Of a stretch of 64,000 nucleotides of DNA, positions 44,929-55,516 are shown piece after piece. This DNA is from Lumbricus rubellus. Lineage: Eukaryota > Annelida > Clitellata > Crassiclitellata > Lumbricidae. The stretch is from assembly GCA_945859605.1 (NCBI GenBank), contig OX243819.1, positions 7,232,419-7,296,418 on the forward strand, read 5' to 3'. The position numbers were made by a program, and so were the translations under genes. The number at the start of each line of letters is the position of its first letter. Position 1 is the first letter of the stretch. The notes under the pieces were generated by a model. The model saw nothing but the letters and a program-made list of their open reading frames with translations. It did no database searches and was not told the DNA's origin.

Positions 44929-45940
44929 TGTCGTGGTTATATTAAATGATTATCAAATTAAACACTTGCTATGCATGTATAATTATTAATTATAGGTAGA
45001 AGTTAAGCTAGGCAATTTAATTGGCGAGTTTAGGTAATATGTGTGGCAACATATAATATATTTATACATAAAACTAATGACTGCAGCTGAACGCGTTAAC
45101 GAGTGGTCAAGGTTACCATGACAACAAAGGATGCTAAGCCTATTCGTGATTGGTGCAAACTGGAAGCGAATGACGTGACGAGTTAAAAATGACGTCAGCG
45201 AAGTGGACGTTGAGTTTTTGACTCTCTACAGGTATATCTGGAAATGGTGGTTGTTTCGCTGCGGTGATCAATCCAAAGTTGTGATTTTCAGAGTAGAGAC
45301 GAAGGTAATTGAACTGTTCGGACGATCAACCGATAGTTCAAAGTATTGTGCATTAAGTGCAACGCAATTTAAATGAGAAATTTGCGTTTGTGCATAATAA
45401 TCATCGTGTGAAGTGTGAGACACTTGCGAAGAAGACGAACTCTTAGGCAACAGTCTGAAGAGTCGTGTAATTTGAATCGGCTAGCGAACAGCTGATCGGC
45501 GTGTGAAGTACGAAGGACGTTTGGTCAACTGGAGAAGAGCTGTGAGGTGAATGCGATGATTCATCTCGTGTGCAACTGATTCACGGCAAGATACGAGTAA
45601 GACGTTTGGTGTGGTCACTTCCATGACTGCATATTCAACCGTCTGATCAACATTCTTGACTGCGAAGAATCGGACGACGGAGAGAGCCGAAGACATTCGA
45701 GTTTCATACAACTCGACAGATAAGAGCAAATATAATATTTCCTAAGTAACTCGCCACACTAGGTAAATAGGATTGTTATTTGTTTGTGCAATTGAATGAT
45801 ATTGAATAACTTTATTCTATTATATATTTCATAAGAAGCTGGGAGTTCGTTGAATTTGGAAGAATTTCTTGAGTAAGTTAAACCCAACCGATTAACCACT
45901 AGGATAATAAAGTGCCCTTTTACACGGGATACGACAACTA
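44929..45940 (+). repeat. 5' LTR of retrotransposon 2
   Basis: 1012 bp. CRE-like sites TGACGTGA (45171) and TGACGTCA (45190-45197) lie in the probable U3 part, and a TATA-like ATATTTATACATAA near 45057. Minus-strand ORFs inside it are repeated exactly in the 3' LTR and are not genes. Confidence 0.92.
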
Positions 45941-45958
45941 TGGGGTCCTACGTTCCGG
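45941..45958 (+). promoter_or_regulatory. Candidate primer-binding site, retrotransposon 2
   Basis: TGGGGTCCTACGTTCCGG, right after the shared ACTA. The TGG start fits a tRNA CCA end. The tRNA is not identified. Confidence 0.6.
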
Positions 45959-46258
45959 AATATTAAAACTGGATTTTTAACTAACACTCGAAATATCAAC
46001 GAACAATAATCTCAAGTATTGAAAATGTATAGTTTAAAAGTTATCGCTTTTGCGATTGCGAAAGAACGACTTTATTAATAAGCGTTTACTCGATGCGAAT
46101 TGTTTAGTAAAGATTAATCTCGCGTAACCATAGAGTACGCATCTCAAGAGGGAACATTTTATTAATCTTATTTAAGATTATCTTTTGAAGAATTTAATTC
46201 TTGTATAGCGAAAGCTATTGGGAAATACTTGTTAACTGAGTAAACAAGTAAGTAGACC

Positions 46259-49200
46259 ATGTCGTCATTTGGAGAACATGAACAGTGGGTTAAACTCGCT
46301 AAAGAGATGGGAATGGAAGGTGATGAGTTGAAGACGTTTGTGCGTGATAGACAGCAGGAAGCAAGAGACGACAGACTGCGTGAACGAGAAGATCGAAAGC
46401 TTAAAGATGAGGCAGCGGCTGAAAAAGATAGACTAGCCAGAGCACAAGAATTAGAGTTAGCAAAAATAGCTGATGCAAGGCTTGAACGAGAAAATCAGGC
46501 GAATAATGCAAGACTTGAAAGAGAGGCGAATGACGCCAGACTGGAACGGGAAAGTCGTGCGAATGAGGCCAGACTTGAAAGAGAGGCGAATGATGCCAGG
46601 ATTCAACGAGAACGAGAGGCGAATGAGGCCAGACTTGAAAGAGAGGCGAATGAGGCCAGACTTGAAAGAGAGGCGAATGAGGCGCGATTAGTTCGTGAAG
46701 CGGCCGAATGTCAAGCTAGGAGAAATATGGACCTTGAAGTCAAAAAGCTTGAATGTGAATTGAGGATGAGAGAAATTGATTCTCGGAATAATCAGAATCG
46801 TGGTGAGGCCACATTCACAATGGTTGGCGATGGTTCATACCAAGGAAACAATAACCATAACAGAGGAATGAAGGATATCAAGTTCCCTGTATTCAATGAG
46901 AATAAAGATTGCTTGGATGCATATTTATTAAGGTTTGAAAGGACATGCACGGCATACGAGATAGCAACAGAAAATTGGTCTCTGATGCTAGCCAAGCATC
47001 TTGAAGGAAAAGCGTTAGAGGTGTATCAAAGAATGTCATCTGAGGAGACACAAGATTACGAGTGTTTGAAAAGACATCTGTTAAAAAGGTTTCAATTAAC
47101 AGAGGGTGGATATCGTAACAAGTTTAAGATGAGTAAAATGGAGTCAGGTGAAACACCTACAGATTTTGTGCATAGGTTGAGGAGATATATGCAGCAGTGG
47201 CTACTTCAAGCTGGATTCGAGAAAACCTACGAAGGAATGGAGAACTTATTATTAAGAGATCAGTTCTACCTTACGTGTAGCAATGAACTTAAGATGTTCC
47301 TCAAAGAAAGAGGCAAGATGAGTCTAGAGAACACCTTGAACTGTGCCGAGTCTTATATCGAGGCGCACGGATATAAATACACAGAAAGTAGTCTAAGGCC
47401 TCCAGTGAAATTCAGTAACGAAAGGCCGAATGTGAAACCGTTCGACGATAAATCAAGAGAGAAGTTTAATGGAAACATAAATAGAGGACGAGGAGACATG
47501 AAACAGAACAGGGAGACGAATCATAATGGAAGTATGAATAGAGGAGTTAGCAGAGAAAGAGAGCAGGCGGCTGAACATAAGATAACTTGTTTCTCATGTG
47601 GCCGAACCGGACACAAGTCATATGATTGTTCACACAAACAAAAAGGAGTTGTTAAACATACTGCGGCGGCTATACAAGTATATGAGAATAGGGCGTACAA
47701 GATAGCGCAAGCAAATGAAATGTTGAAACTAAATGAAGTTGGAAAAGAGGAAGAACGTGAAAAGGAATTACCGATACAATTGGCAGCAAGTACAATGATT
47801 ACTGAAAGGAGAGATGATGACAATGACCTAGAGAATAAGAACGAAGGTCAGCTAAAGGTGAATGGTGTGAATGCCAGTTGTCTATATGACTCTGGGTCAA
47901 GCACATGTATTGTCAAGAGATCACTGGTAAATGATGTTGATTTCACAGGAAGAGAAGCCCAATGCATATTAATCGATGGGACATTGAGAAATTTTCCGAC
48001 AGCAAAGGTTAATATTGAAAGTGAGTATTTTACAGGAAACGTTGAAGCAATGGTAATGGAAGAACCGGTGAAACCAGTAATTATCGGTAGGATGAAGGGA
48101 CTAAAATATCTGGTAGTGAAAGAAACTACAGATAACATGATAAACTGTGATCGGAGTGATACAGATGATAACGAGAATAGAGAGGATAGATTGAAAAAGA
48201 TTCAGAAATCTTTAAGTGTTGAGTCACAAGGACAAAGTGACAAAAAGAAAGTTCATTTTGCGAGTGAAGTCACAAGTGAATTAAATGATGATGTAACGGA
48301 TGACGTCATAGAGAATGATGATGTGTGCCAAACGACAGCAGCAGTTGAAACCAGAGCGGAATCAAAGAAAGTAACAAAATACAAACAGTTGAAAGTTACT
48401 GAGATGCCGGATTTAAATGTATCAACAAAAGAAATTAAAGAGTTACAAAACAAAGATGAGACTTTGAAGAAGTTTTGGGATAAAGCAATTGATTGGAGTG
48501 GTGATGACAGTGTAACAGAGAAAGTTCTTTATGTGAAGAAGAACGGATTTTTGTATAGGAGATTCATGGAGACAACGGAAGATGATGCGAAGTGGCAGTT
48601 AATGGTCCCGAAGGAACTTAGAGGTAAAGTATTAGCCGTGGCCCATAACTCGCTATTGTCAGCACATTTGGGTATGAAGAAAACCCATGATAAAATTGTG
48701 AATGAATTTTATTGGCCATCGATAGGACAAGAAATTAAAAGGTATGTCCTGAGTTGTGATGTATGCCAAAAGTCGGTAGACAAAAAGGTGAGCCACAGAG
48801 CACCGATGGGACATCTTCCGGTACTGGATGTACCATTCAAACATGTCTGTGTAGACATTATCGGAGTGATAGAACCTATGTCATCAAGAGGTTATCGCTA
48901 TATATTAACGATAGTGGATTTGAGTACCAGATACCCAGAAGCGATTCCACTGAAAGGAATAACTACAGAGGAGGTGGCAGAAGCCTTGTTCAATTTTTAT
49001 TGTCGCATGGGTGTTCCTCAGAAAATCCATACTGACAGAGGGAGCCAATTCACTTCAGAATTGATGGCTGAAGTTAACAAGATGTTGTTAATCAAGCACA
49101 CTTTCACTAGCCCTTACCATGCTATGGGAAATGGGTGTGTGGAGAGACTTAACGGAACAATAAAAGCAACATTGAGGAAGCTAATAGGAGAACAGGTCAA

Positions 49201-51202
49201 GGAATGGGACAGGTTCTTGGCACCACTATTATTCGCGTTACGAGACACTGTACACGAAAGTCATGGGTTCACACCCTTTGAATTAATTTTTGGAAGGTCA
49301 TGCAGAGGACCAATACAGATATTAAAGGAACTCTGGACAAATGAGAAAGTGGAAGATGAGGTAAAAGATGTTTATACATACATGACCGATTTGAGAGAAA
49401 GAATAGAAGAAACATGTGATATGGCACAGAAGGCCATACATAAAGCAAATGAAAAGAACAAGAAGTATTATGATAAGAAAGCACGTTACAGAGAGTTGAA
49501 GATAGGAGATAAAGTTTTATTACTGTTACCCAGTTGTAACAATAAGATGCTTGTAAAATGGCAAGGACCATTTGTGGTCAGAGGCAAAATAGGAGATTAT
49601 GATTACAAGGTGGAAATTGATGGTGGAAAACTCAAAACATATCACATCAATATACTAAAGAAGTACTACGAGAGAAATGGAGAAGGTAATGATGTAGAAA
49701 CGTCAGCATACATATCGGCGATAGTACATGATGGTAAAGATGGTGAAGATGAAGAAGAAGAGATATTGAGCTTATATGTAAGTAAACAAACGGAGACTTA
49801 CAAAGATGTGGATATCAATCCTAAATTGACGGGAAAACAGAAAAGAGAATTAAGGGAACTACTGAGAGAACATGAGGACATATTCAGTGATAAGCCAGGA
49901 AGGACAGATATGGTAAAGCATGAGATTCATCTGACGAGTGATGAGCCAATTCGGTTACGAGCTTATCCAACGCCATATCATCTTCAAGCGGAGATAAACA
50001 AGGAATTAGAGACAATGCTGGAGAATGGAATTATAGAAAGATCGGAAGCAGCGTATGCAGCGCCGCTTGTAGTTGTTAAAAAGTCAGATGGAAGTAACAG
50101 ACTTTGCTGTAATTATAAACAACTCAACAAAGTGACAGTATTCGATCCAGAACCGATGATGTCGAATGAGGATATTTTCAATAAACTCAGTGGAAGTAAA
50201 ATCTATAGCAAGTTCGATTTCTGTAAAGGGTATTGGCAGATACCAATGAGCGAAGAATCAAAAGACTTAACCACATTCATCTGTGCAAGCGGATTATATA
50301 AGTTCAATGTGTTACCATTTGGACTAGTCAATAGCGCGTCCAGTTATAATCGCTTGATACGGAAAATATTACATGGAACTGAAAATCTAGAAAGTTATGT
50401 CGACGATATTCTTGCTCATACGAAAGGATGGGACGAACACATGAAGACGTTAAGAGAGTTTTTCACAAGAGTGAGAAAAGCTCATTTGACATTGAAACCG
50501 AAGAAATGTTCACTAGGATATGGCAAGATAGATTTCCTAGGCCATACATTGAACAACGACGATATAAGCCCTAAGGGAGAATCTATTGACAAGATTGTGG
50601 AAATGCCACAGCCTAAGACGAAGAAGCAAGTGAGAAGCTTTTTAGGAGCGATAAATTACTATCGAAAGTTTATTCCACATTGTGCAGAATTGATGGCACC
50701 GTTGAGCGACTTGACTAAAAAGTTAGCTCCTAACAATGTTGAATGGAACCAAGAGTTAGGTGAAAGTTTTGAGCAGTTGAAAGAAGCACTAGCTAAGACA
50801 CCAATCCTTAGGTTACCAGACTTGGAGAAAGAATTTATAATACAGACAGATGCATCAGGAAAAGGGATAGGTTGTGTTCTTATTCAACAATATGAAGGAA
50901 TAAACCATCCGATAGCATATGCGAGTAGAAAACTGTTGGAAAGAGAGATGCGATATTCAGTTGAGGAAAGAGAATGTTTAGCCATAATGTGGGGAATCAG
51001 TAGATTTGATCGATATTTGTGTGGAAGAGAGTTTGTGATCGAGACTGACCATTGTGGACTACAGTACATGAAGGAAGGGAGGATGAAGAATGCAAGAGTC
51101 ATGAGGTGGAGCCTTGCCCTTCAGAATTATTGTTTTACAGTACGTTACATTAAGGGATGTAATAACGTAATGTCCGATTATTTAAGTAGAGGATTGACCT
51201 AA
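46259..51202 (+). CDS. Gag-pol polyprotein, integrase before reverse transcriptase
   Basis: 1647 residues. About 40-170 is a charged repeat with many ARLEREANE units. It is followed by a gag domain (about 200-380), a CCHC knuckle CFSCGRTGHKSYDC (444-457) and protease LYDSGSS (D544). The integrase finger is H796-X6-H803-X29-C833-X2-C836, and the core D866, D926, E962 has D-X35-E spacing. A GPF module lies at W1101. RT follows with D1320 and YVDD 1380-1383, then RNase H from D1531. The finger and D-D spacings are the same as in retrotransposon 1 although the sequences differ widely. No stop or frameshift is seen. The ATG at 46259 follows a leader of about 300 bases after the LTR. It supplies capsid, protease, integrase and reverse transcriptase for the element. 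Confidence 0.93.
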   Translation: MSSFGEHEQWVKLAKEMGMEGDELKTFVRDRQQEARDDRLREREDRKLKDEAAAEKDRLARAQELELAKIADARLERENQANNARLEREANDARLERESRANEARLEREANDARIQREREANEARLEREANEARLEREANEARLVREAAECQARRNMDLEVKKLECELRMREIDSRNNQNRGEATFTMVGDGSYQGNNNHNRGMKDIKFPVFNENKDCLDAYLLRFERTCTAYEIATENWSLMLAKHLEGKALEVYQRMSSEETQDYECLKRHLLKRFQLTEGGYRNKFKMSKMESGETPTDFVHRLRRYMQQWLLQAGFEKTYEGMENLLLRDQFYLTCSNELKMFLKERGKMSLENTLNCAESYIEAHGYKYTESSLRPPVKFSNERPNVKPFDDKSREKFNGNINRGRGDMKQNRETNHNGSMNRGVSREREQAAEHKITCFSCGRTGHKSYDCSHKQKGVVKHTAAAIQVYENRAYKIAQANEMLKLNEVGKEEEREKELPIQLAASTMITERRDDDNDLENKNEGQLKVNGVNASCLYDSGSSTCIVKRSLVNDVDFTGREAQCILIDGTLRNFPTAKVNIESEYFTGNVEAMVMEEPVKPVIIGRMKGLKYLVVKETTDNMINCDRSDTDDNENREDRLKKIQKSLSVESQGQSDKKKVHFASEVTSELNDDVTDDVIENDDVCQTTAAVETRAESKKVTKYKQLKVTEMPDLNVSTKEIKELQNKDETLKKFWDKAIDWSGDDSVTEKVLYVKKNGFLYRRFMETTEDDAKWQLMVPKELRGKVLAVAHNSLLSAHLGMKKTHDKIVNEFYWPSIGQEIKRYVLSCDVCQKSVDKKVSHRAPMGHLPVLDVPFKHVCVDIIGVIEPMSSRGYRYILTIVDLSTRYPEAIPLKGITTEEVAEALFNFYCRMGVPQKIHTDRGSQFTSELMAEVNKMLLIKHTFTSPYHAMGNGCVERLNGTIKATLRKLIGEQVKEWDRFLAPLLFALRDTVHESHGFTPFELIFGRSCRGPIQILKELWTNEKVEDEVKDVYTYMTDLRERIEETCDMAQKAIHKANEKNKKYYDKKARYRELKIGDKVLLLLPSCNNKMLVKWQGPFVVRGKIGDYDYKVEIDGGKLKTYHINILKKYYERNGEGNDVETSAYISAIVHDGKDGEDEEEEILSLYVSKQTETYKDVDINPKLTGKQKRELRELLREHEDIFSDKPGRTDMVKHEIHLTSDEPIRLRAYPTPYHLQAEINKELETMLENGIIERSEAAYAAPLVVVKKSDGSNRLCCNYKQLNKVTVFDPEPMMSNEDIFNKLSGSKIYSKFDFCKGYWQIPMSEESKDLTTFICASGLYKFNVLPFGLVNSASSYNRLIRKILHGTENLESYVDDILAHTKGWDEHMKTLREFFTRVRKAHLTLKPKKCSLGYGKIDFLGHTLNNDDISPKGESIDKIVEMPQPKTKKQVRSFLGAINYYRKFIPHCAELMAPLSDLTKKLAPNNVEWNQELGESFEQLKEALAKTPILRLPDLEKEFIIQTDASGKGIGCVLIQQYEGINHPIAYASRKLLEREMRYSVEERECLAIMWGISRFDRYLCGREFVIETDHCGLQYMKEGRMKNARVMRWSLALQNYCFTVRYIKGCNNVMSDYLSRGLT

Positions 51203-51351
51203 GATTTAAGTAAATCAATGGTGATACTATAGGTAGATAAGAAGTAGTTGTGTTAGGTTGTGATGTTGTGTAAAGTAGTATAAGCATAGGCATAAGCAGT
51301 TATTGTAATTTGATAATTAGATAAGTTGATAAAGCCTGTGTACAGACTTTT

Positions 51352-51361
51352 GAAGAAAGGG
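51352..51361 (+). promoter_or_regulatory. Polypurine tract, retrotransposon 2
   Basis: GAAGAAAGGG shortly before the 3' LTR. Confidence 0.65.
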
Positions 51362-51365
51362 TATT

Positions 51366-52377
51366 TGTCGTGGTTATATTAAATGATTATCAAATTAAAC
51401 ACTTGCTATGCATGTATAATTATTAATTATAGGTAGAAGTTAAGCTAGGCAATTTAATTGGCGAGTTTAGGTAATATGTGTGGCAACATATAATATATTT
51501 ATACATAAAACTAATGACTGCAGCTGAACGCGTTAACGAGTGGTCAAGGTTACCATGACAACAAAGGATGCTAAGCCTATTCGTGATTGGTGCAAACTGG
51601 AAGCGAATGACGTGACGAGTTAAAAATGACGTCAGCGAAGTGGACGTTGAGTTTTTGACTCTCTACAGGTATATCTGGAAATGGTGGTTGTTTCGCTGCG
51701 GTGATCAATCCAAAGTTGTGATTTTCAGAGTAGAGACGAAGGTAATTGAACTGTTCGGACGATCAACCGATAGTTCAAAGTATTGTGCATTAAGTGCAAC
51801 GCAATTTAAATGAGAAATTTGCGTTTGTGCATAATAATCATCGTGTGAAGTGTGAGACACTTGCGAAGAAGACGAACTCTTAGGCAACAGTCTGAAGAGT
51901 CGTGTAATTTGAATCGGCTAGCGAACAGCTGATCGGCGTGTGAAGTACGAAGGACGTTTGGTCAACTGGAGAAGAGCTGTGAGGTGAATGCGATGATTCA
52001 TCTCGTGTGCAACTGATTCACGGCAAGATACGAGTAAGACGTTTGGTGTGGTCACTTCCATGACTGCATATTCAACCGTCTGATCAACATTCTTGACTGC
52101 GAAGAATCGGACGACGGAGAGAGCCGAAGACATTCGAGTTTCATACAACTCGACAGATAAGAGCAAATATAATATTTCCTAAGTAACTCGCCACACTAGG
52201 TAAATAGGATTGTTATTTGTTTGTGCAATTGAATGATATTGAATAACTTTATTCTATTATATATTTCATAAGAAGCTGGGAGTTCGTTGAATTTGGAAGA
52301 ATTTCTTGAGTAAGTTAAACCCAACCGATTAACCACTAGGATAATAAAGTGCCCTTTTACACGGGATACGACAACTA
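51366..52377 (+). repeat. 3' LTR of retrotransposon 2
   Basis: 1012 bp, matching the 5' LTR through the terminal ACTA, after which LINE sequence resumes. Confidence 0.92.
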
Positions 52378-54552
52378 ACAACTTGGTGGTAATGAAAGTC
52401 CATCTGCAACTAAAATTCATTAGAAAGAAGAAGACAACAATGAAGAGATGGAATAGAGTAAATCTAAAGACCAAAGAAGAAGAGCTATCTCAGAAAATCG
52501 AAGATAGAATAACAGAAAAAGGAGAAGTAACAACAGAGGAAAGATGGAAGACACTCAAAGATGTCATTATAAAAGAGGCAACGGAAACAGTAGGACATCA
52601 AAAAGGAGCGCTGCCAAGGAAACCATGGATTACAGAAGAAATGATACAGGAAATGGAAGAAAGACGGCATTGGAAACATCAGAGTACAGACAAGGCAAAG
52701 CAGGAATGCAAAAGATTAAACAATAAACTCAGAAGAACAACAGAAAAAGCGAGAGAACAATGGTGGGAAGATCAATGTAGAGATTTAGAGGAACTACAGA
52801 AAGCGGGGAGATATGACAAAGTGTACGAAACAGTGAAAAGAATCACAAAGAAGAAGACAACAGGAGGAGGAATCCCAGTGCAGGATAAAAATGGAATGCT
52901 GCTGCAAGATCCTAAAGAAGTAAGAGAAAGATGGAAAGAATATGTGGAAGAGCTATATCAGAGCAAAAAGAGACCCACGCAGATCATGGATGAAACAATA
53001 GCAGAGAACAATGAGAGCATAGGACCGGAGATATTGAGGGAAGAAGTTCTAGCAGCCATCAAGGAAATGAAAGATAGTAAAACAGAAGGAAGTGATAATA
53101 TACCGGCTGAAATACTCAAATGTCTAGGAGAAAAGGCAATGAACGAACTTGTTACACTATGCCAAGACATATGCACATCAGGAATTTGGCCGGAGGATTT
53201 TTTAGATTTTTTTTTTTAGAAACCATCATGATCCCAATAAAGAAAAAGCCAAATGCAACAAAATGTGAGGAGCATCGTACCATCAGCTTACTAACACATG
53301 CTTCAAAGGTGATGTTAAAGGTGATCACAAAGAGATTGCAAGCTAAAGCAGAAGCAGACGGATGCCTTGGAGAAGACCAGTTTGGGTTTAGGAAAGGCAG
53401 AGGCACTAGGGATGCCATTGGTGCCCTAAGAATGCTAACAGAAAGAAGTCTCGAACATGGAAGGGAAGTATGCATATGCTTTGTAGATTATGAGTAGGCG
53501 TTTGATAGAGTAGATTGGAGGAAATTGATGGGTGCATTGAGAAGGATGGGGGTCGACTGGAGAGATAGGAGACTTATTGGGAATCTGTACATGGGACAAA
53601 AGGTCAGAGTCAGAGTAGAGGGGGAATATTCAGAACCGGGACAAATTGGTAGAGGAGTGAGGCAGGGGTGTCCGTTGTCACCATTACTGTTTAATATCTA
53701 CATAGAAGAGCTAATAAGAGAGGCAGTTGATGGTACAGAAGAAGGAATAAAAGTAGGAGGGAAATGGGTAAAAGCTTTAAGGTTTGCTGACGATCAAGCA
53801 ATGCTGGCAGGAAGTGAAAAGGATCTGCAACGAATGATGGATCGACTAAATGCGACCTCGGAAGAATTCAACATGAAAATAAACATCAAAAAGACAAAAG
53901 TTATGAAGATCAGTAAGGAAAAGGAAACAACTATTTGTATAAAAATAAATGGAGAAGAAATAGAACAGGTGAAGGAATTCTGCTATCTGGGAAGCTTAAT
54001 ATCAAGCGATGCCAAATGTCATAGAGAGATAAGAAGGAGAATAGCAATGGGTAAAGAGGCATTCTTAAAAAGGAAAGAACTGCTAAGAGGAGGGCTAAAT
54101 AGAAATCTGAAGAAAAGAATGGTCAAAACATTGATATGGAGTGTGACGTTATATGGCGCAGAGACATGGACAATGAGAAAAGAAGATGTGCAGAGGCTGG
54201 AAGCTTTTGAAATGTGGGTATGGAGAAAGATGGAGAAAATCAGTTGGACAAAGCACGTTTCAAATGAAGAAGTACTAATGATGGTAGAAGAGAAAAGATC
54301 TCTGCTGGACACAATAAAGATAAGACAAAAGAATTGGGTGGGACATTTGCTAAGAGGTGACTCACTGCAGAAAGAAATAATTGAAGGAAGATTGGAGGGA
54401 AAGAGGTGCAGAGGAAGGCCTAGACAAAAACTGATGGAAGCTGGATACAGAGAACTGAAGGACATGGCACAACAGCGGGAAAAGTGGAAACATTGGACGT
54501 TTGGACCTGCCAATTGGCAGAGAACGTAAAGAAGAAGAATTATATATATATG
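52378..54552 (+). pseudogene. RTE-like LINE, RT part (right half of interrupted copy)
   Basis: Continues the endonuclease frame (NLVVMKVHLQLK), then a linker, RT (SLLTHASKVMLKVITKRLQ, GFRKGRGTRDAI, RQGCPLSPLLFNIYIEEL, RFADDQAML) and a C-terminal LYGAETWTMRK and GRPRQKLME block ending at 54529. Two lesions are clear: an extra copy of about 14 bp rich in T near 53204-53217 shifts the frame, and TAG replaces a codon before AFDRVDW at 53494-53496. A short 3' end runs into TATATA. The RTE/BovB-like grouping is by eye. Confidence 0.8.
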
Positions 54553-54559
54553 GGTTTTA

Positions 54560-55515
54560 AATATGATTTTGTTCAGTTGTTAATTTTAAGAATGTTAATT
54601 CAAATTGATCCTAATCAAAAAGCAACTTTCATGCCTTTGCGGATCCCGCCCGGACCACATTTAAGTCCCCGGGCACCTAGACCTGATTTAGCCCTCCCTT
54701 CCTCTGCCTCTCTCGGTGGCCTGAGAGGTTGAATGGGACTAAGAATGTCACGACGTGTAGGCCTACTTGAACCCTATAAATTTTTTTTACTACTGCTGAG
54801 AATAATTCATCGGCGCCGTAATCGCCATTGTCTGTTTGCGAGCAAATAATAGAGTTCCAACGAAGGACGAGTTCGAGCTGTAGCCTACTGCTGATGCGTA
54901 TTAGTTTAATCATCGTATTATTATTATCAAATGCCTTTTTCTTTCTATTAGCCTTAGACATGATAAACAAAACTGCTGCCAGCAAGGAGTCAAGTTCAGA
55001 TTACCTTATGTTCTGTCCCACCCACCCCCATCCACCACCCACCCCCACTACCCACCCACACCTCCTACTCACCCACTCACCCACCCCACACATATAATGA
55101 GTTAGGGTCTCACGCATGCACTGATCGTGACTGACGCATCTATACGTTTCAAAACAAAGGGTTTGTAGGAGAGATGGTAGGTAAGGCCATTCAGCATGAC
55201 TTTTTGCAATCACTCAGGCATGCAGTATGTCTGTGTGTGAGGGGGGTTGGGGAGAGGGTTGGGGAGGGGTGGGTAAATATGAGCAGCCAAAACAGTTCGA
55301 GAGTTTATTTGCATGTTGTCCACTCACTATAGTTCATCTGTTTGGGTTAAACGCGGTTGTCAGGTTAACCATCATTAAGCTTGGATCCTGGAAGGGTTCT
55401 TACTTAGGTGCCTAAGAAGTGCCTGGAGATTGTCTGAGGGACACACTTTATTTCAAGTAGGCCTAGGTCTATTATTCGCTGCAAGGCTAATCAATAATCA
55501 TGCTTTATATGATAC
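54560..55515. other. Intergenic, nothing identified
   Basis: Contains a C-rich ACCCACCC stretch (55015-55092) and a G-rich stretch (55238-55272). No coding motif is seen. Confidence 0.4.
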
Positions 55516-55516
55516 T

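Larger units (their letters stand above)
44929..52377 (+). mobile_element. Complete LTR retrotransposon 2 (Gmr1-like), inserted in a LINE
   Basis: 7.4 kb, with two LTRs of 1012 bp that read as identical (including a shared terminal ACTA). The LTR ends are TGTCGT and ACGACA followed by ACTA. A primer-site candidate, one 1647-codon gag-pol frame and a polypurine tract are in order. The pol order is again protease, integrase, reverse transcriptase, RNase H. The gag and LTR sequences differ from retrotransposon 1, so this is a separate family of the same group. No target duplication is visible: the flanks AGATC and ACAAC do not match. Matching LTRs and the open frame indicate a very recent insertion. 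No envelope gene. Confidence 0.93.

Noticed and set aside
45268..45729. Minus-strand ORFs repeated at 51705-52166
   Set aside because: Located in both LTRs of retrotransposon 2; no domain.
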